Part shown: positions 8,573 to 17,136 of the stretch, piece by piece
Numbering within the stretch: the stretch's first letter is position 1
Layout: every line of letters starts with the position of its first letter
Source: Tundrisphaera sp051175315
GTDB lineage: Bacteria > Planctomycetota > Planctomycetia > Isosphaerales > Isosphaeraceae
DNA length: 64,000 bases
Direction: 5' to 3'
Assembly (NCBI RefSeq): GCF_051175315.1
Contig: NZ_CP195100.1
Span: 1,116,001 to 1,180,000 of the forward strand
Made by a program: the position numbers and the translations under genes
Notes under the pieces: model-generated
Told to the model about the DNA's origin: nothing
What the model saw: only the letters and a program-made list of their open reading frames with translations
Database searches by the model: none

Positions 8573-9321
8573 CACCCGGCCCGATCCTCCCGGATCGCGC
8601 GTTGGCGGAGGTCCTCAAGGGCCCCCATCAAGATCTCGGTCGTGCGAGTGATCGCCGCCCGCTCGGCATCGTGCCCTTTCTCCGCGACGAAAGACGAAGG
8701 GTCGATGGGAGGCCCGTACAGGATGCGGGTGTGCGAGGGGCTGCAGAGCGAGACCAGGAACTTCTTGGACGGGGGGGCCCCCCAGATGTAGGCGGGGACC
8801 ACCGGGACCTTGGCCCGCAGGGCGATGAAGGCCACCCCGGGCTTCCCCTCCCCGAGTTCCCGCCCCGAACTGGGCGTGATCCGCCCCTCGGGGAAGACCG
8901 GCACGACCCGCCCGTCGGCCAGCGCCCGCAGGGCCGCGCGGGTCGCGGCGAGGTCGCGGCCGTCGCGATTGACCGGGATGCAGCCGATCATCTTGCAGAA
9001 CGGGTGGAAGGCCCAGTAGTCGTAGAACTCGCGGGCGATCAGGAAGCCGAGTTGCCGGCCGGTCCCCGCCTGGAGCAGGAAGTGGTCGATGTTGCAGGTG
9101 TGGTTTGCGATCAGGATCGCCGGCCCCGTCGGCGGCAAGGTCGACGGATCCCCTTGCAGCCGGTGCATCAGGGTGCAATACGCCGCGTTGAGATACCAGA
9201 GGAAAGCAAGGAACCCCCGGAATTCCCAGGTCGGCGCCGTCGGGGGTCGCAGGAATCGGGGGAGGATCAGGAGGGTCGCGGACAGGGCCAGGGGCAGCCA
9301 GGGGCTCATCGATCGACTCAT
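8572..9321 (-). CDS. 1-acyl-sn-glycerol-3-phosphate acyltransferase-like (PlsC family)
   Basis: 249 residues. An N-terminal hydrophobic stretch anchors it in the inner membrane. The PlsC/LPLAT core shows NHTCNIDH (HX4D: His74, Asp79), the substrate-binding FPEGR (143-147) and a following VPVVPAYIWG segment. Such enzymes transfer an acyl chain to lysophosphatidate or another glycerol- or ornithine-type acceptor. It is the upstream member of a two-gene unit with the phosphotransferase at 7559. The ATG at 9321 is followed by a second in-frame ATG at 9309 that could also be used. Confidence 0.88.
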   Translation of the reverse strand: MSRSMSPWLPLALSATLLILPRFLRPPTAPTWEFRGFLAFLWYLNAAYCTLMHRLQGDPSTLPPTGPAILIANHTCNIDHFLLQAGTGRQLGFLIAREFYDYWAFHPFCKMIGCIPVNRDGRDLAATRAALRALADGRVVPVFPEGRITPSSGRELGEGKPGVAFIALRAKVPVVPAYIWGAPPSKKFLVSLCSPSHTRILYGPPIDPSSFVAEKGHDAERAAITRTTEILMGALEDLRQRAIREDRAG

Positions 9322-9475
9322 CCAGGGGCGGACGGCTCGGGGCGATCGTCGATCGGCCGCCCGGTTCGGGGCGGCCGTCGTCCGGGAGGCGATGCTCCCC
9401 CGGAAGGATCAATCTAATCGAATCGAAGGCGGCATGCGAGGGACGAGCCGATCTCGCATCGGCCCCCGCGCCCGC

Positions 9476-10912
9476 TCAGCGGGCCGAGGCCCGGGCACGC
9501 CGCCGAAGGACGATCCCGAGCGTGCCGGCCAGGGCCCACAGGGCCACGGTCGAGGGCTCGGGGACCGGGGCGGGCATGGCCTCCTGGCCGCTCTCGACGA
9601 TCGGCTGGGTGCCGGCCGAGGAGGCCAGGAGATCGTCGGTCGCCCGGAAGTTGAGCGTGGACAGCTGGTTGGCGGCGGACTGGCTGAACGAGGCGTTGGG
9701 ATCGTTCAGGCTCGACCAGCTCGCGGTGGCCGCGTCCACGGCGTCCCCCGTCGTTTCGGGGTGGTCGGCGATGCCGAAGGTGTGCATCAGCTCATGCGCG
9801 ACGTTGTGGCCGATCGCCGTGGCGAGGTCGTCGGGCGAGCGGGATTCGGTGAACTTGTCGACGAACGTGAAGCCGTTGAAGCCCACGCTGGCGATCCCGA
9901 TCGCGTTGGGATTGGCGGTGGCCTGGGTGTTGGCCACCACGCTCAACATGTGGGCCGCGTCGACCGAAGGGTCCGTGGTCAGCCGGACCGGGACGCCGGC
10001 CTTCTCGTAGGTCTTCTCGACGGTCGAGACGACCTTGGACTCGAACGAGGCCCGATCCTTGGCGTCGGGGGTCGATCCGCCATAAGCGCGGGACACGACC
10101 GGGCTGGTGTACCAGGGCTTCGCATCTCCGGTGGTCAGGGTCTTCGCCTCGGCATACGGGCCGGACCCGAAGTTGAGGTAGGCGTCGGCGACCTCGGTCG
10201 GGGCCGTCGGGGCGGACGCCGCGGCCGACCGGCTGGCCAGGGCGGCCGCGTTCGTGGCCGCCGTCGCGGTGGGGTTCGACGACAGGGAATGGCCCGACGT
10301 GGCGTTCGGCGAAGCGAACAGCCCCGAGGTTGTAGTCGAGGTCGAGGGCGTGGCGGAGGACGAATTGAGCGGCGAGAAGTGGCTCGGGGAGGAGGCCGAT
10401 GAGGACGAGGCCGGGTTGCTATTCGCCGACGGAGAGGCCAGGGGCGAGCCGCCGGAAGTCACGGCCAGTTCCAGGTGCCCATCGACCTTGAGGGCCTCGC
10501 CCGCCTTCGTCGCGACGGCCGGATCGGTCGACGAGGCGTGGCTCGTCGAAGGGGCGGACGGCGTCGAGGTGATCGTCGGGGGCGTGCTGGTCGAGGCCGC
10601 CGGGGCCGAGTCCGCGGGCTTGTTGCCGCGGGATTCTTCCGATTCGTCGATCGGCGCGACGCCCACCGGACGGTAGTTGAATCGCAGCTCGTTCCGGGGC
10701 GGGCCGGGTTTCGCCGCGATCGTCCCGCCATCGGTCCTGGGATTGAGCATGGCCTCGGTCGCCGAGGAGACGGCCAGCCGGGGTTCCCCCGGGGTCGGCG
10801 GCGTCTCGGGCGTGGCCGTGCCCTGCACCGGGTTGATAGCCCCACCAAACGCCGGACGGCCGACGCACCCGAGCAGGCAGAGGTAAAGGGCGATTCGATT
10901 GGTGGCGGCCAT
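9476..10912 (-). CDS. Secreted PEP-CTERM protein with a metzincin-like zinc site
   Basis: 478 residues. It starts at the ATG at 10912, preceded six bases away by a perfect AGGAGG; a longer open frame to 10957 lacks this. It has a signal peptide (MAATNRIALYLCLLGCVGRP), then about 200 residues of Ser/Thr/Pro/Ala low complexity. A C-terminal domain carries HELMHTFGIADHP (His373, Glu374, His377, Gly380, Asp383/His384), the extended zinc signature HExxHxxGxxH/D. A PEP-CTERM sorting tail closes the protein: VPEPSTVALWALAGTLG followed by RRRARASAR. PEP-CTERM proteins are handled by an exosortase and placed at or beyond the outer membrane. It is probably a surface or secreted metalloprotease; the low-complexity linker could be glycosylated. 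The exosortase is not in this window. Confidence 0.85.
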   Translation of the reverse strand: MAATNRIALYLCLLGCVGRPAFGGAINPVQGTATPETPPTPGEPRLAVSSATEAMLNPRTDGGTIAAKPGPPRNELRFNYRPVGVAPIDESEESRGNKPADSAPAASTSTPPTITSTPSAPSTSHASSTDPAVATKAGEALKVDGHLELAVTSGGSPLASPSANSNPASSSSASSPSHFSPLNSSSATPSTSTTTSGLFASPNATSGHSLSSNPTATAATNAAALASRSAAASAPTAPTEVADAYLNFGSGPYAEAKTLTTGDAKPWYTSPVVSRAYGGSTPDAKDRASFESKVVSTVEKTYEKAGVPVRLTTDPSVDAAHMLSVVANTQATANPNAIGIASVGFNGFTFVDKFTESRSPDDLATAIGHNVAHELMHTFGIADHPETTGDAVDAATASWSSLNDPNASFSQSAANQLSTLNFRATDDLLASSAGTQPIVESGQEAMPAPVPEPSTVALWALAGTLGIVLRRRARASAR

Positions 10913-11537
10913 CGAGAACCTCCTGTTCGGATCCTGGGCGAGATGCCGGCCGGGCATCTCGCTTCACCCGATCCCTCACGAGGTCATCATGACCAGGGAA
11001 TGGGGTGGGCTGGCTTCGATATCACTGGCGAATTGGGGCGAATGGAAGGGGATTCCATCCCTGACGGGCGAGTCGAATGGCTTGCGAGTGCATGGTGAGT
11101 GCCAACGCCGCAAAATCAATCCGCCGACGCCGCGTGATCGCGACCGCAACCTTGCGAAGACGCCACCGCATTCCCTAGTTGCGCGAATATCCGGATTTTG
11201 ACGAATATCGCGATCTTGCGAGGTTGAATTTGTCGTTTCTCCAAATCGAGGCGGTTTTTACATGACATCCGCCCGGATCATGAAATCGTTTCCAAGACCG
11301 GCGACGCAGGGAAATGGCCCCAGAGAGATCCCCGGGGGGACCGGTCCGTGCGTGACGCGACGGGTTGAGATCGGACGGCGGGGCGACTATCATCGTGACG
11401 CGGGATCGGGGGCCGGGGGTTGCATCATCGACCGATCGACCTGTGCGTCGGCCGGTCGAACGCGACCCATTGCCGCGGCCCTTCCTTCTTAATGATCTCG
11501 GTAAGCAAATCCCTTTCAACGATCACGGAGAGGCTTG
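10913..11537. other. Divergent intergenic region
   Basis: About 625 bases between the divergent PEP-CTERM and small lipoprotein genes. No gene is evident. It is noticeably less G+C-rich near 11160-11270, where CGAATATC occurs twice (11184-11191 and 11202-11209) as a direct repeat 18 bases apart, followed by short T-rich tracts. This looks like promoter or operator DNA for one or both genes, but I cannot name a regulator. Confidence 0.4.
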
Positions 11538-11855
11538 ATGGCCGTCATCTGCAGGGCCAATCTCCTGGCCATGACCCTGGGCCTCGGCCTGGCCGGTTGC
11601 GGCACGCAGCCCGCGACCGAGGCGACCGGCCACACGTCCCCCGAGCCGACGGCATCCGCGTCGAAGCCGACGAACATCCAGGCCCCCGAACCGTTCATCG
11701 TCCCTTCGCCGCTCCCCAAGCTTCCCGACCCCGGCCAGAAGGGCAGCATGTCGAAGCCGGAGGAGGTGACGGCGCCGAACTCCGAGGTCCAGCCCGCTAC
11801 CCCGGATCCGGCCCCGTCCGCATCTCCCGCCCCCTCGGCATCCAAGCCGAACTGA
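11538..11855 (+). CDS. Small Pro/Ser/Ala-rich lipoprotein
   Basis: 105 residues. A type II signal peptide ends in the lipobox LAGC (Cys21), giving a lipid-anchored protein. The mature part is short, disordered and rich in Pro, Ser, Ala and Thr, with a tail PSASPAPSASKPN. GGAGAGG sits just before the ATG at 11538. I recognise no domain. It may be an envelope spacer or a secreted small protein of the kind common in planctomycetes. It is convergent with the FAH-family gene 23 bases downstream. Confidence 0.65.
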   Translation: MAVICRANLLAMTLGLGLAGCGTQPATEATGHTSPEPTASASKPTNIQAPEPFIVPSPLPKLPDPGQKGSMSKPEEVTAPNSEVQPATPDPAPSASPAPSASKPN

Positions 11856-11878
11856 CGGATCTCCGAAGGGTGCCCCGC

Positions 11879-12745
11879 TCAGGCGATCGGGCCCTGGACG
11901 ACCGGGTTGACCAGGGTGCCGATCCCGTCGATCGTGATCCGCACCAGGTCCCCCTGCTTGAGCGTGAAGTCGTCCGGCGGGATGATCCCGGTGCCGGTCA
12001 GGAGGATCAACCCGCCGGGGAACCGATTATCCCGCCCGAGCCAGGCGATCAGGTCTTCGAACCGGCGGGCCATCTTCGCGGTCGAGGTCGAACCTTCCAC
12101 GACGATCTGACCATCCCGCTCGATTTCGAGGCGGATGGCTGCGTCATCCGCGCGGGGCATCGCCCCCGCCAGCGTCACCACCGGCCCCAGGGCGCAGCAG
12201 CCATCGTACATCTTCGCCTGCGGCAGGTAGAGGGGATTGACCCCCTCGATGTCGCGGGCGCTCACGTCGTTGCCCACCGTATAACCGACGATCCGAAGCG
12301 ACGGGGAGATGATCAGGGCCAGTTCGGGCTCGGGGACGCACCAGGCGCTATCCTGGCGGACCCGGATCGGCTGGCCGGGGCCGACCACTCGGCTCGGCGT
12401 CGCCTTGAAGAAGAGTTCCGGCCGATCGGCGCGGTAGACCAGGTCATAAAAGGTCGCGGCCCGCTCCGACTCCTCTTCGCGGGCGGTCTTGCTCCGCTCA
12501 TAGGTGACCCCGGCCCCCCAGACCTCCTGGGCATCGATCGGGGCCAGCAGCTGGACCGAGGCGAGGTCCAAGGGCGACATCGTGGCCCCCTCCAGCCACG
12601 CGGCGAGGACCGGGGAAGGGTCTTCGAGATGGAGGAGGTCGGACAGGAGGGAGCCATCGGGCCCGATTGGGCGGATGCCGTCCGCCTCGATCAGGCCGAC
12701 GCGCGGGGTGGGGTCGGTGGCGGTGGCGAATCGCGCGAGTTGCAT
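11879..12745 (-). CDS. Fumarylacetoacetate hydrolase family protein
   Basis: 288 residues. The C-terminal FAH domain carries the metal-binding PEPELAL (Glu139, Glu141), NDVSARD (159-165) and a conserved GLILLTGTG stretch near residues 240-250. The family cleaves or decarboxylates beta-diketo acids and related aromatic or sugar breakdown products using Mg2+ or Mn2+. AWCVPEPELALI and KMYDGCCALGPV resemble the 2,4-diketo-3-deoxy-sugar-acid hydrolase and ureidoglycolate-lyase-like branch, but the substrate is uncertain. The ATG at 12745 is chosen because family similarity begins there; the open frame continues upstream to 12820 with unlikely sequence. Confidence 0.85.
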   Translation of the reverse strand: MQLARFATATDPTPRVGLIEADGIRPIGPDGSLLSDLLHLEDPSPVLAAWLEGATMSPLDLASVQLLAPIDAQEVWGAGVTYERSKTAREEESERAATFYDLVYRADRPELFFKATPSRVVGPGQPIRVRQDSAWCVPEPELALIISPSLRIVGYTVGNDVSARDIEGVNPLYLPQAKMYDGCCALGPVVTLAGAMPRADDAAIRLEIERDGQIVVEGSTSTAKMARRFEDLIAWLGRDNRFPGGLILLTGTGIIPPDDFTLKQGDLVRITIDGIGTLVNPVVQGPIA

Positions 12746-13014
12746 GGTCGGGGCCCCGTCGTGGGCAAGGGTTTGGGTCGGGGCGGTTGCCCGGGATCGA
12801 TTCCTGATTACTCGGGCCACATGCCCGCGTCAACCGGGCGATCTGCCGGATCGGCGGGATCGGCCCATCCCGGAACTTCGAGAAATTCGGAACCGACCTT
12901 AAGTTGCACGGCGATTTTGACGATAATCAGGATTGGAGCGGTCGACCGGATCGGTGCGAGACATCGCGGAGGCGGCCCCCCGACCATCGTCCGGGCGGGG
13001 CCAGGGAGCGGCGG

Positions 13015-14274
13015 ATGACGGATCGCATTGTGGTGGTAGGGCATTCGGCCACGACCTGCCTGGGGCGGGACATGGACGCGACCTGGGAAGGCCTGCTCGC
13101 GGGCCGATCCGGGATCAAGCGCCATGCCCAGCTGGCCCCGGAATCGTACCTGGTCGACCTGGGCGGCATGGTGGAGGACTTCGGACCCGGGTCGGCCGGC
13201 GAAGACCCCGCCGTGTCGCGGCTCGCCGCCCGCTCGATCCACCTGGCGATGGCCACGGCCCGGGCGGCCTGGGCCGATGCCGGGCTCGACCGCCTCTCCG
13301 GACAGTTCGACCCGGATCGCGCCGCCATCGTTGTCGGCTCGGCCTTCGGCGGGCTCGACCTGCTGGAGGCCGAGCAGGTCAAATCGTCGAAGCGGAAGAA
13401 CCTGGCCGCCAGCCCCTACCTCGTGCCGGGGCTGCTGATCAACCAGGCGGCCGGCCAGGTCGCCCAGCACCTGGGCCTCTACGGGCCGAGCATGGCCCCG
13501 GCCAACGCCTGCGCCACGGGCGGCCATGCCATCGCGCTGGGGGCGATGTTCCTCCGGTCCGGCGAGGCCGACATCGCCGTATGCGGCGGGGCCGAGAGCG
13601 CCTTCACGCCGATGATCGTCAACGGGTTCGCCACGATGAAGGCCCTGTGCGGCCGGCGGGCGGGCGATCGCTCGATCGAGGACCCGTCCCAGGCCAGCCG
13701 CCCGTTCAGCGAGGACCGGGCCGGGTTCGTGATGGCCGAAGGGGCTGGGATGGTCGTGCTGGCCACGGAGGCCAAGGCCCGAGAACTCGGGCTCCCGGTC
13801 CAGGCGATCCTGGCCGGATGGGCCCTGAATACCGATGGTTATCACATGGCCATGCCCAACGGCGAACGGATCACCCGTTGCCTGGCGGTGGCCGTGGAAC
13901 GATCGGGGCTCGCCCCCGACCGGATCGATTACTACAACGCGCACGGGACCAGCACGTCGGTCAACGACCGGGTCGAGACCCAGGCGGTCAAGGATGTGTT
14001 CGGGGACCATGCCCGGCGGATGGCGATCAGCTCGATCAAGGGGGCTCTCGGGCATGGCCTGGGGGCGGCCTCCGCGATCGAGGCGGCCGCCTGCGTCCGG
14101 GCGCTCCGCGACCAGATCATCCCGCCGACGATCAACTACCGGGCCGACCCGGAGTTGGATCTCGACTATGTGCCCGATCAGGCCCGCCCGGCCAAGTTGG
14201 AGGCGGTCCTCAGCGCGTCGTTCGGATTCGGCGGGACGAATAACGCCCTGATCCTCGCAAGGGGGGACCGATGA
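13015..14274 (+). CDS. Beta-ketoacyl-ACP synthase (KAS II/FabF-like), cluster copy
   Basis: 419 residues, a thiolase-fold condensing enzyme. The full catalytic set is present: Cys166 in NACATGG, His310 in NAHGTSTS, and Lys342/His347 in KGALGHGLGAAS. The C-terminal glycine loop FGFGGTNN also fits. It condenses malonyl-ACP with an acyl chain. Its stop overlaps the start of an acyl carrier protein gene as ATGA, and an LpxL-like acyltransferase follows, so it probably serves a dedicated acyl chain rather than bulk fatty acid synthesis. A second FabF lies at 27761 with the TACAAGT form of the active site. The ATG at 13015 has GGGAGCGG upstream. Confidence 0.9.
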   Translation: MTDRIVVVGHSATTCLGRDMDATWEGLLAGRSGIKRHAQLAPESYLVDLGGMVEDFGPGSAGEDPAVSRLAARSIHLAMATARAAWADAGLDRLSGQFDPDRAAIVVGSAFGGLDLLEAEQVKSSKRKNLAASPYLVPGLLINQAAGQVAQHLGLYGPSMAPANACATGGHAIALGAMFLRSGEADIAVCGGAESAFTPMIVNGFATMKALCGRRAGDRSIEDPSQASRPFSEDRAGFVMAEGAGMVVLATEAKARELGLPVQAILAGWALNTDGYHMAMPNGERITRCLAVAVERSGLAPDRIDYYNAHGTSTSVNDRVETQAVKDVFGDHARRMAISSIKGALGHGLGAASAIEAAACVRALRDQIIPPTINYRADPELDLDYVPDQARPAKLEAVLSASFGFGGTNNALILARGDR

Positions 14275-14531
14275 TCGAGCCGAACCTGCTGGCCCAGATC
14301 GCCACCATCGTCCGCACGGTGGCCCGCATCCCGTCCGAGGTGGCGATCCGCGACGACTCGCGGCTGATCGAAGACCTCGGCGTCGACTCGCTCGACCTGT
14401 TCTCGATCGTGGTCGAGATGCAGGATCGCTTCGGCGTCGTGATCGACGTCGAGGACATGCCGGGGCTGTCTCGCGTGAGCGACCTGGCGAAATTCGTGGC
14501 CGCCCGGACGAAGACGGCGGCGGCGGCCTGA
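14271..14531 (+). CDS. Acyl carrier protein, dedicated
   Basis: 86 residues. The phosphopantetheine attachment motif GVDSLDLF has Ser40, and the acidic helix II region is typical of ACPs. It is translationally coupled to the ketosynthase (ATGA overlap). Bulk AcpP is usually encoded in a fabD-fabG-acpP-fabF locus, which is absent here, so this is likely a specialised carrier. It presumably hands its chain to the acyltransferase that begins 53 bases downstream. Confidence 0.93.
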   Translation: MIEPNLLAQIATIVRTVARIPSEVAIRDDSRLIEDLGVDSLDLFSIVVEMQDRFGVVIDVEDMPGLSRVSDLAKFVAARTKTAAAA

Positions 14532-14584
14532 GTCGCACCGACTCAAGGCCCCGCGTCGCCCTGGACCGACGGAAGGATGAGGAT

Positions 14585-15547
14585 ATGCCGCATCACTGGG
14601 TGGGCTTGCAGAAGCACATCTTGCGCGTGATCCTCCCGATTCTCCGCCTCTGGCCGGCGCGGCTCTCGGCGGCGTTCCTGGACTGGATCGGGTGGGTCGA
14701 TTACGCCCTGGTCCCCGGCCAGAAGGATCGCTATGCCGAGGTCGTCGCCCGAGCCCGGCGCGAGCTGGATCGGGCCTGGGACGACCGCGCCGTGGCGCGT
14801 CGCCTCTCCTCGGGCCTGGTGACCTGGCGCACCCGCGACCGCCTGCTCGACGGGATGTCCGACCGGAAGGCCCTGGATCGGTTCATCGTCCACGGCAAGG
14901 AGCATCTCGACGCCGCCCTGGCCGAAGGGCGCGGGGCCATCCTCCTGGCCAACCACTTCGGATCGCACATGACGTCGTCGCACTGGCTGTTCCGCCAGGG
15001 CTACGACCTCCGGCTGTTCTCCGAACGGCCGCGCAACGTGTCGAAGTACCTCGGCCAGCAGTTCCGCACCGATGGGCCGCTCGGCCAGGAGAAGCTGTTC
15101 ATCTCGCGGCGATCGACGCCGACCGAGGCCGCCGGCTCGATCCTCCGGGCCTCCCGCGTGCTGAAGGCCGGCATGGTCCTGAAGATCGCCTCGGACGTCC
15201 GCTGGCACGGCGGCCACACCGCCCCCGGCCACTTCCTCGGCAAGACCTACCAGTTCTCCACGACCTGGATCGTCCTGGCTGCCATGACCGGGGCCCCCAT
15301 CGTCCCGGTCTTCGCCCGGCCCGACGACAGGGGACGCTACATCCTCGACTTCCTCCCCAGCTTCCACGTCCCGGCAGACGCCCCGCGCAACGGCGAAGCC
15401 TCCACCTATGTCCAGCATGCGCTCGACCTGATCACCGAGCAGGTGCGTCTCCACCCCGAGCAGAGCAACGATTATTTCTACTGGACCTCCCCCGCCGCCT
15501 CCGGGGTCGAGGCTCCGAGGAAGCAGCGACCGGAGACGGTGGCCTGA
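14585..15547 (+). CDS. LpxL/HtrB-like lysophospholipid acyltransferase
   Basis: 320 residues. It resembles the lipid A late-acyltransferase family in layout: an N-terminal hydrophobic segment, a central GRGAILLANHFGSHMT block and a late SNDYFYWTSP near the usual LpxL C-terminal block. His124 of NHFGSH occupies the catalytic histidine position. The acidic residue expected five positions later in HX4D/E is Met here, with a second His at 128, so the chemistry or acceptor may differ. GGAAGGATGAGG immediately precedes the ATG. As third gene after ketosynthase and ACP it is the probable user of that acyl-ACP, with a lipid A-like or other envelope lipid as acceptor (inference). Confidence 0.75.
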   Translation: MPHHWVGLQKHILRVILPILRLWPARLSAAFLDWIGWVDYALVPGQKDRYAEVVARARRELDRAWDDRAVARRLSSGLVTWRTRDRLLDGMSDRKALDRFIVHGKEHLDAALAEGRGAILLANHFGSHMTSSHWLFRQGYDLRLFSERPRNVSKYLGQQFRTDGPLGQEKLFISRRSTPTEAAGSILRASRVLKAGMVLKIASDVRWHGGHTAPGHFLGKTYQFSTTWIVLAAMTGAPIVPVFARPDDRGRYILDFLPSFHVPADAPRNGEASTYVQHALDLITEQVRLHPEQSNDYFYWTSPAASGVEAPRKQRPETVA

Positions 15548-15659
15548 CCGGAGCCGCGCGTTCGGGGTTGCCCGATCCGCCCGGTCGCGGTAGACCACTC
15601 CCTCCGCGGCTCGGCCACGGTACGAATGGATTCGGACACGGGTCGACGAGGAGTGCGCG

Positions 15660-17045
15660 ATGCTGCACGGCAAGGCGAGGGCGTTCGTGAAGCGGGGCTG
15701 GCCATGGCTGGTCCTGGGGGCGGTCGCCGCGATCGCGATCTGGCACACGGTGGACTTCTCCGAGGCCAGGGACACCGACTTCCCCCGGGTGATCCGCCCC
15801 TATTTCAGCGCCCTGCCGCCGGGGGCCTATCGCCTGGCCGAGCCGGGCGACACGCTCGACCGGATCGCCCTGTACCTGTCCACTGGCGGGCTCGTCCTGT
15901 CATTGGCCGGGATCATTTTCCGCCTCCACCGTGGCGACTCCCCGGCCCTCTGGCCGACCTCGGCCGCAATCGCCGTGGGTTTGTTCTGGCACGCGTCCAC
16001 GCCCGGGCCGACCTTCGACGGCTGGCATGGGCTGGGATGGCGGGAGATCTTCGATCCGGCCGCCCCCCTGTCCCTCCGCATCGCCTTGGTCGCGGCCGGC
16101 CTGGGCCTGGCTGCGGTCGCGGCGGCGAACATCGGCCGGAATCGACACCGACTCGGAGCGCTGGCGTCCGACGGGCGGGCCCGGGGGGTGCTGGGGCTTT
16201 TGATGGCCGCTGCGGTGCTGATCGGCCTCAGGCAGGTCGAGTTCCCGGGGGTCGAGCCGGCCGGGTACTGGCCCCGGTGCGCCTTCGACCTGGGTGTTCT
16301 GGCCTTCGTCCTCGCCCTGATCCGGCTGCGGCCGGTCGGCGTGGTGATCCCTCATCGCAAATTGGCCCTCGGCCTCGCGGCGGGATGGGCCGGCACGGTG
16401 CTGATCGGCCTGGGCGTCGTCACGCTCCATCGGCCGCTCTCAAGGCTCAGGGCGATCGTCCCCGGGCGGATCTACATGAGTGCGATGCCGACCTACACCG
16501 GCCTGAAGATCGAGCAGGAGCGGCTCCACTTCCGCACGATCATCAACCTGTTCGACGAGACCTCGCCCCAGCGCAGCCCCCGGCACGAGGATGAACTCCG
16601 GTTCGCCCGCGAGAACGGCATCCATTATCTGGGGAGTCCGGCCGACGGGATGGAGTCCGACCGCTTCCTGGATGAGACCCTCCGCCTGGCCCAGGATCCG
16701 TCCGCCTGGCCGATCCTGGTCCATTGCCACGGGTGCATGGATCGGACCCCGGCCTGGATGGGGATTTATCGCTTCCTGGTCGAAGGCAAGCCGATGGCGG
16801 ACATCTACCGCGAGATCGAACGCCATCGGGGGACCCGCCCCAAGGCGGTCGTGATGCTCCAGTACAACCGGAAGCTGCCCTCGCGCAACCCGGAGCGGTT
16901 CGCCAACGACCCGACCGCCCGCAACTTCCCTCGGTGGATCAACGGCACTCCCGACCCTTATGCGCAACCGGGGTGGCGGGGCGAGGCCCCGGCAAATCGC
17001 GTGTCGGCCCGAACCCAGGACTCCCCGGCGGTTGTCAGGCCATGA
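15660..17045 (+). CDS. Multi-pass membrane protein with C-terminal CX5R (dual-specificity-type) phosphatase domain
   Basis: 461 residues. The N-terminal half holds about six hydrophobic segments (near 13-30, 72-88, 100-112, 141-160, 176-192, 208-222, 236-256). After residue 265 a cytosolic or periplasmic domain shows IINLFDE (295-301) and the phosphatase loop HCHGCMDRT (His355, Cys356, Arg362), the CX5R signature of cysteine phosphatases. The soluble part resembles tyrosine/dual-specificity phosphatases that act on lipids or inositol phosphates as well as proteins. It follows the ketosynthase-ACP-acyltransferase genes, so a lipid phosphate is an attractive but unproven substrate. Confidence 0.7.
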   Translation: MLHGKARAFVKRGWPWLVLGAVAAIAIWHTVDFSEARDTDFPRVIRPYFSALPPGAYRLAEPGDTLDRIALYLSTGGLVLSLAGIIFRLHRGDSPALWPTSAAIAVGLFWHASTPGPTFDGWHGLGWREIFDPAAPLSLRIALVAAGLGLAAVAAANIGRNRHRLGALASDGRARGVLGLLMAAAVLIGLRQVEFPGVEPAGYWPRCAFDLGVLAFVLALIRLRPVGVVIPHRKLALGLAAGWAGTVLIGLGVVTLHRPLSRLRAIVPGRIYMSAMPTYTGLKIEQERLHFRTIINLFDETSPQRSPRHEDELRFARENGIHYLGSPADGMESDRFLDETLRLAQDPSAWPILVHCHGCMDRTPAWMGIYRFLVEGKPMADIYREIERHRGTRPKAVVMLQYNRKLPSRNPERFANDPTARNFPRWINGTPDPYAQPGWRGEAPANRVSARTQDSPAVVRP

Positions 17046-17059
17046 ACAAACCCCCGGCC

Positions 17060-17087
17060 TTGACGGGCCCCGGACAATCGCTAGAGT
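17060..17087 (+). promoter_or_regulatory. Candidate sigma70-type promoter of the 17137 aminotransferase
   Basis: TTGACG (17060-17065, five of six matches) and TAGAGT (17082-17087, four of six) with a 16-base spacer, about 50 bases before the ATG at 17137. It lies just after the stop of the phosphatase gene, in a proper intergenic position. By-eye prediction. Confidence 0.45.
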
Positions 17088-17136
17088 ACCGATCGACCCG
17101 TCCGGGTCCTGGCCCCCTGTTCCTGGCGCCTTCCCC

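Noticed and set aside
9089..10402. 437-residue plus-strand open frame
   Set aside because: Antisense of the PEP-CTERM gene and PlsC gene; Gly/Arg-rich.
13015..15547. Polyketide synthase cluster
   Set aside because: Only one ketosynthase and one ACP, no acyltransferase, ketoreductase or thioesterase domains of PKS type; an acyl-lipid role fits better.
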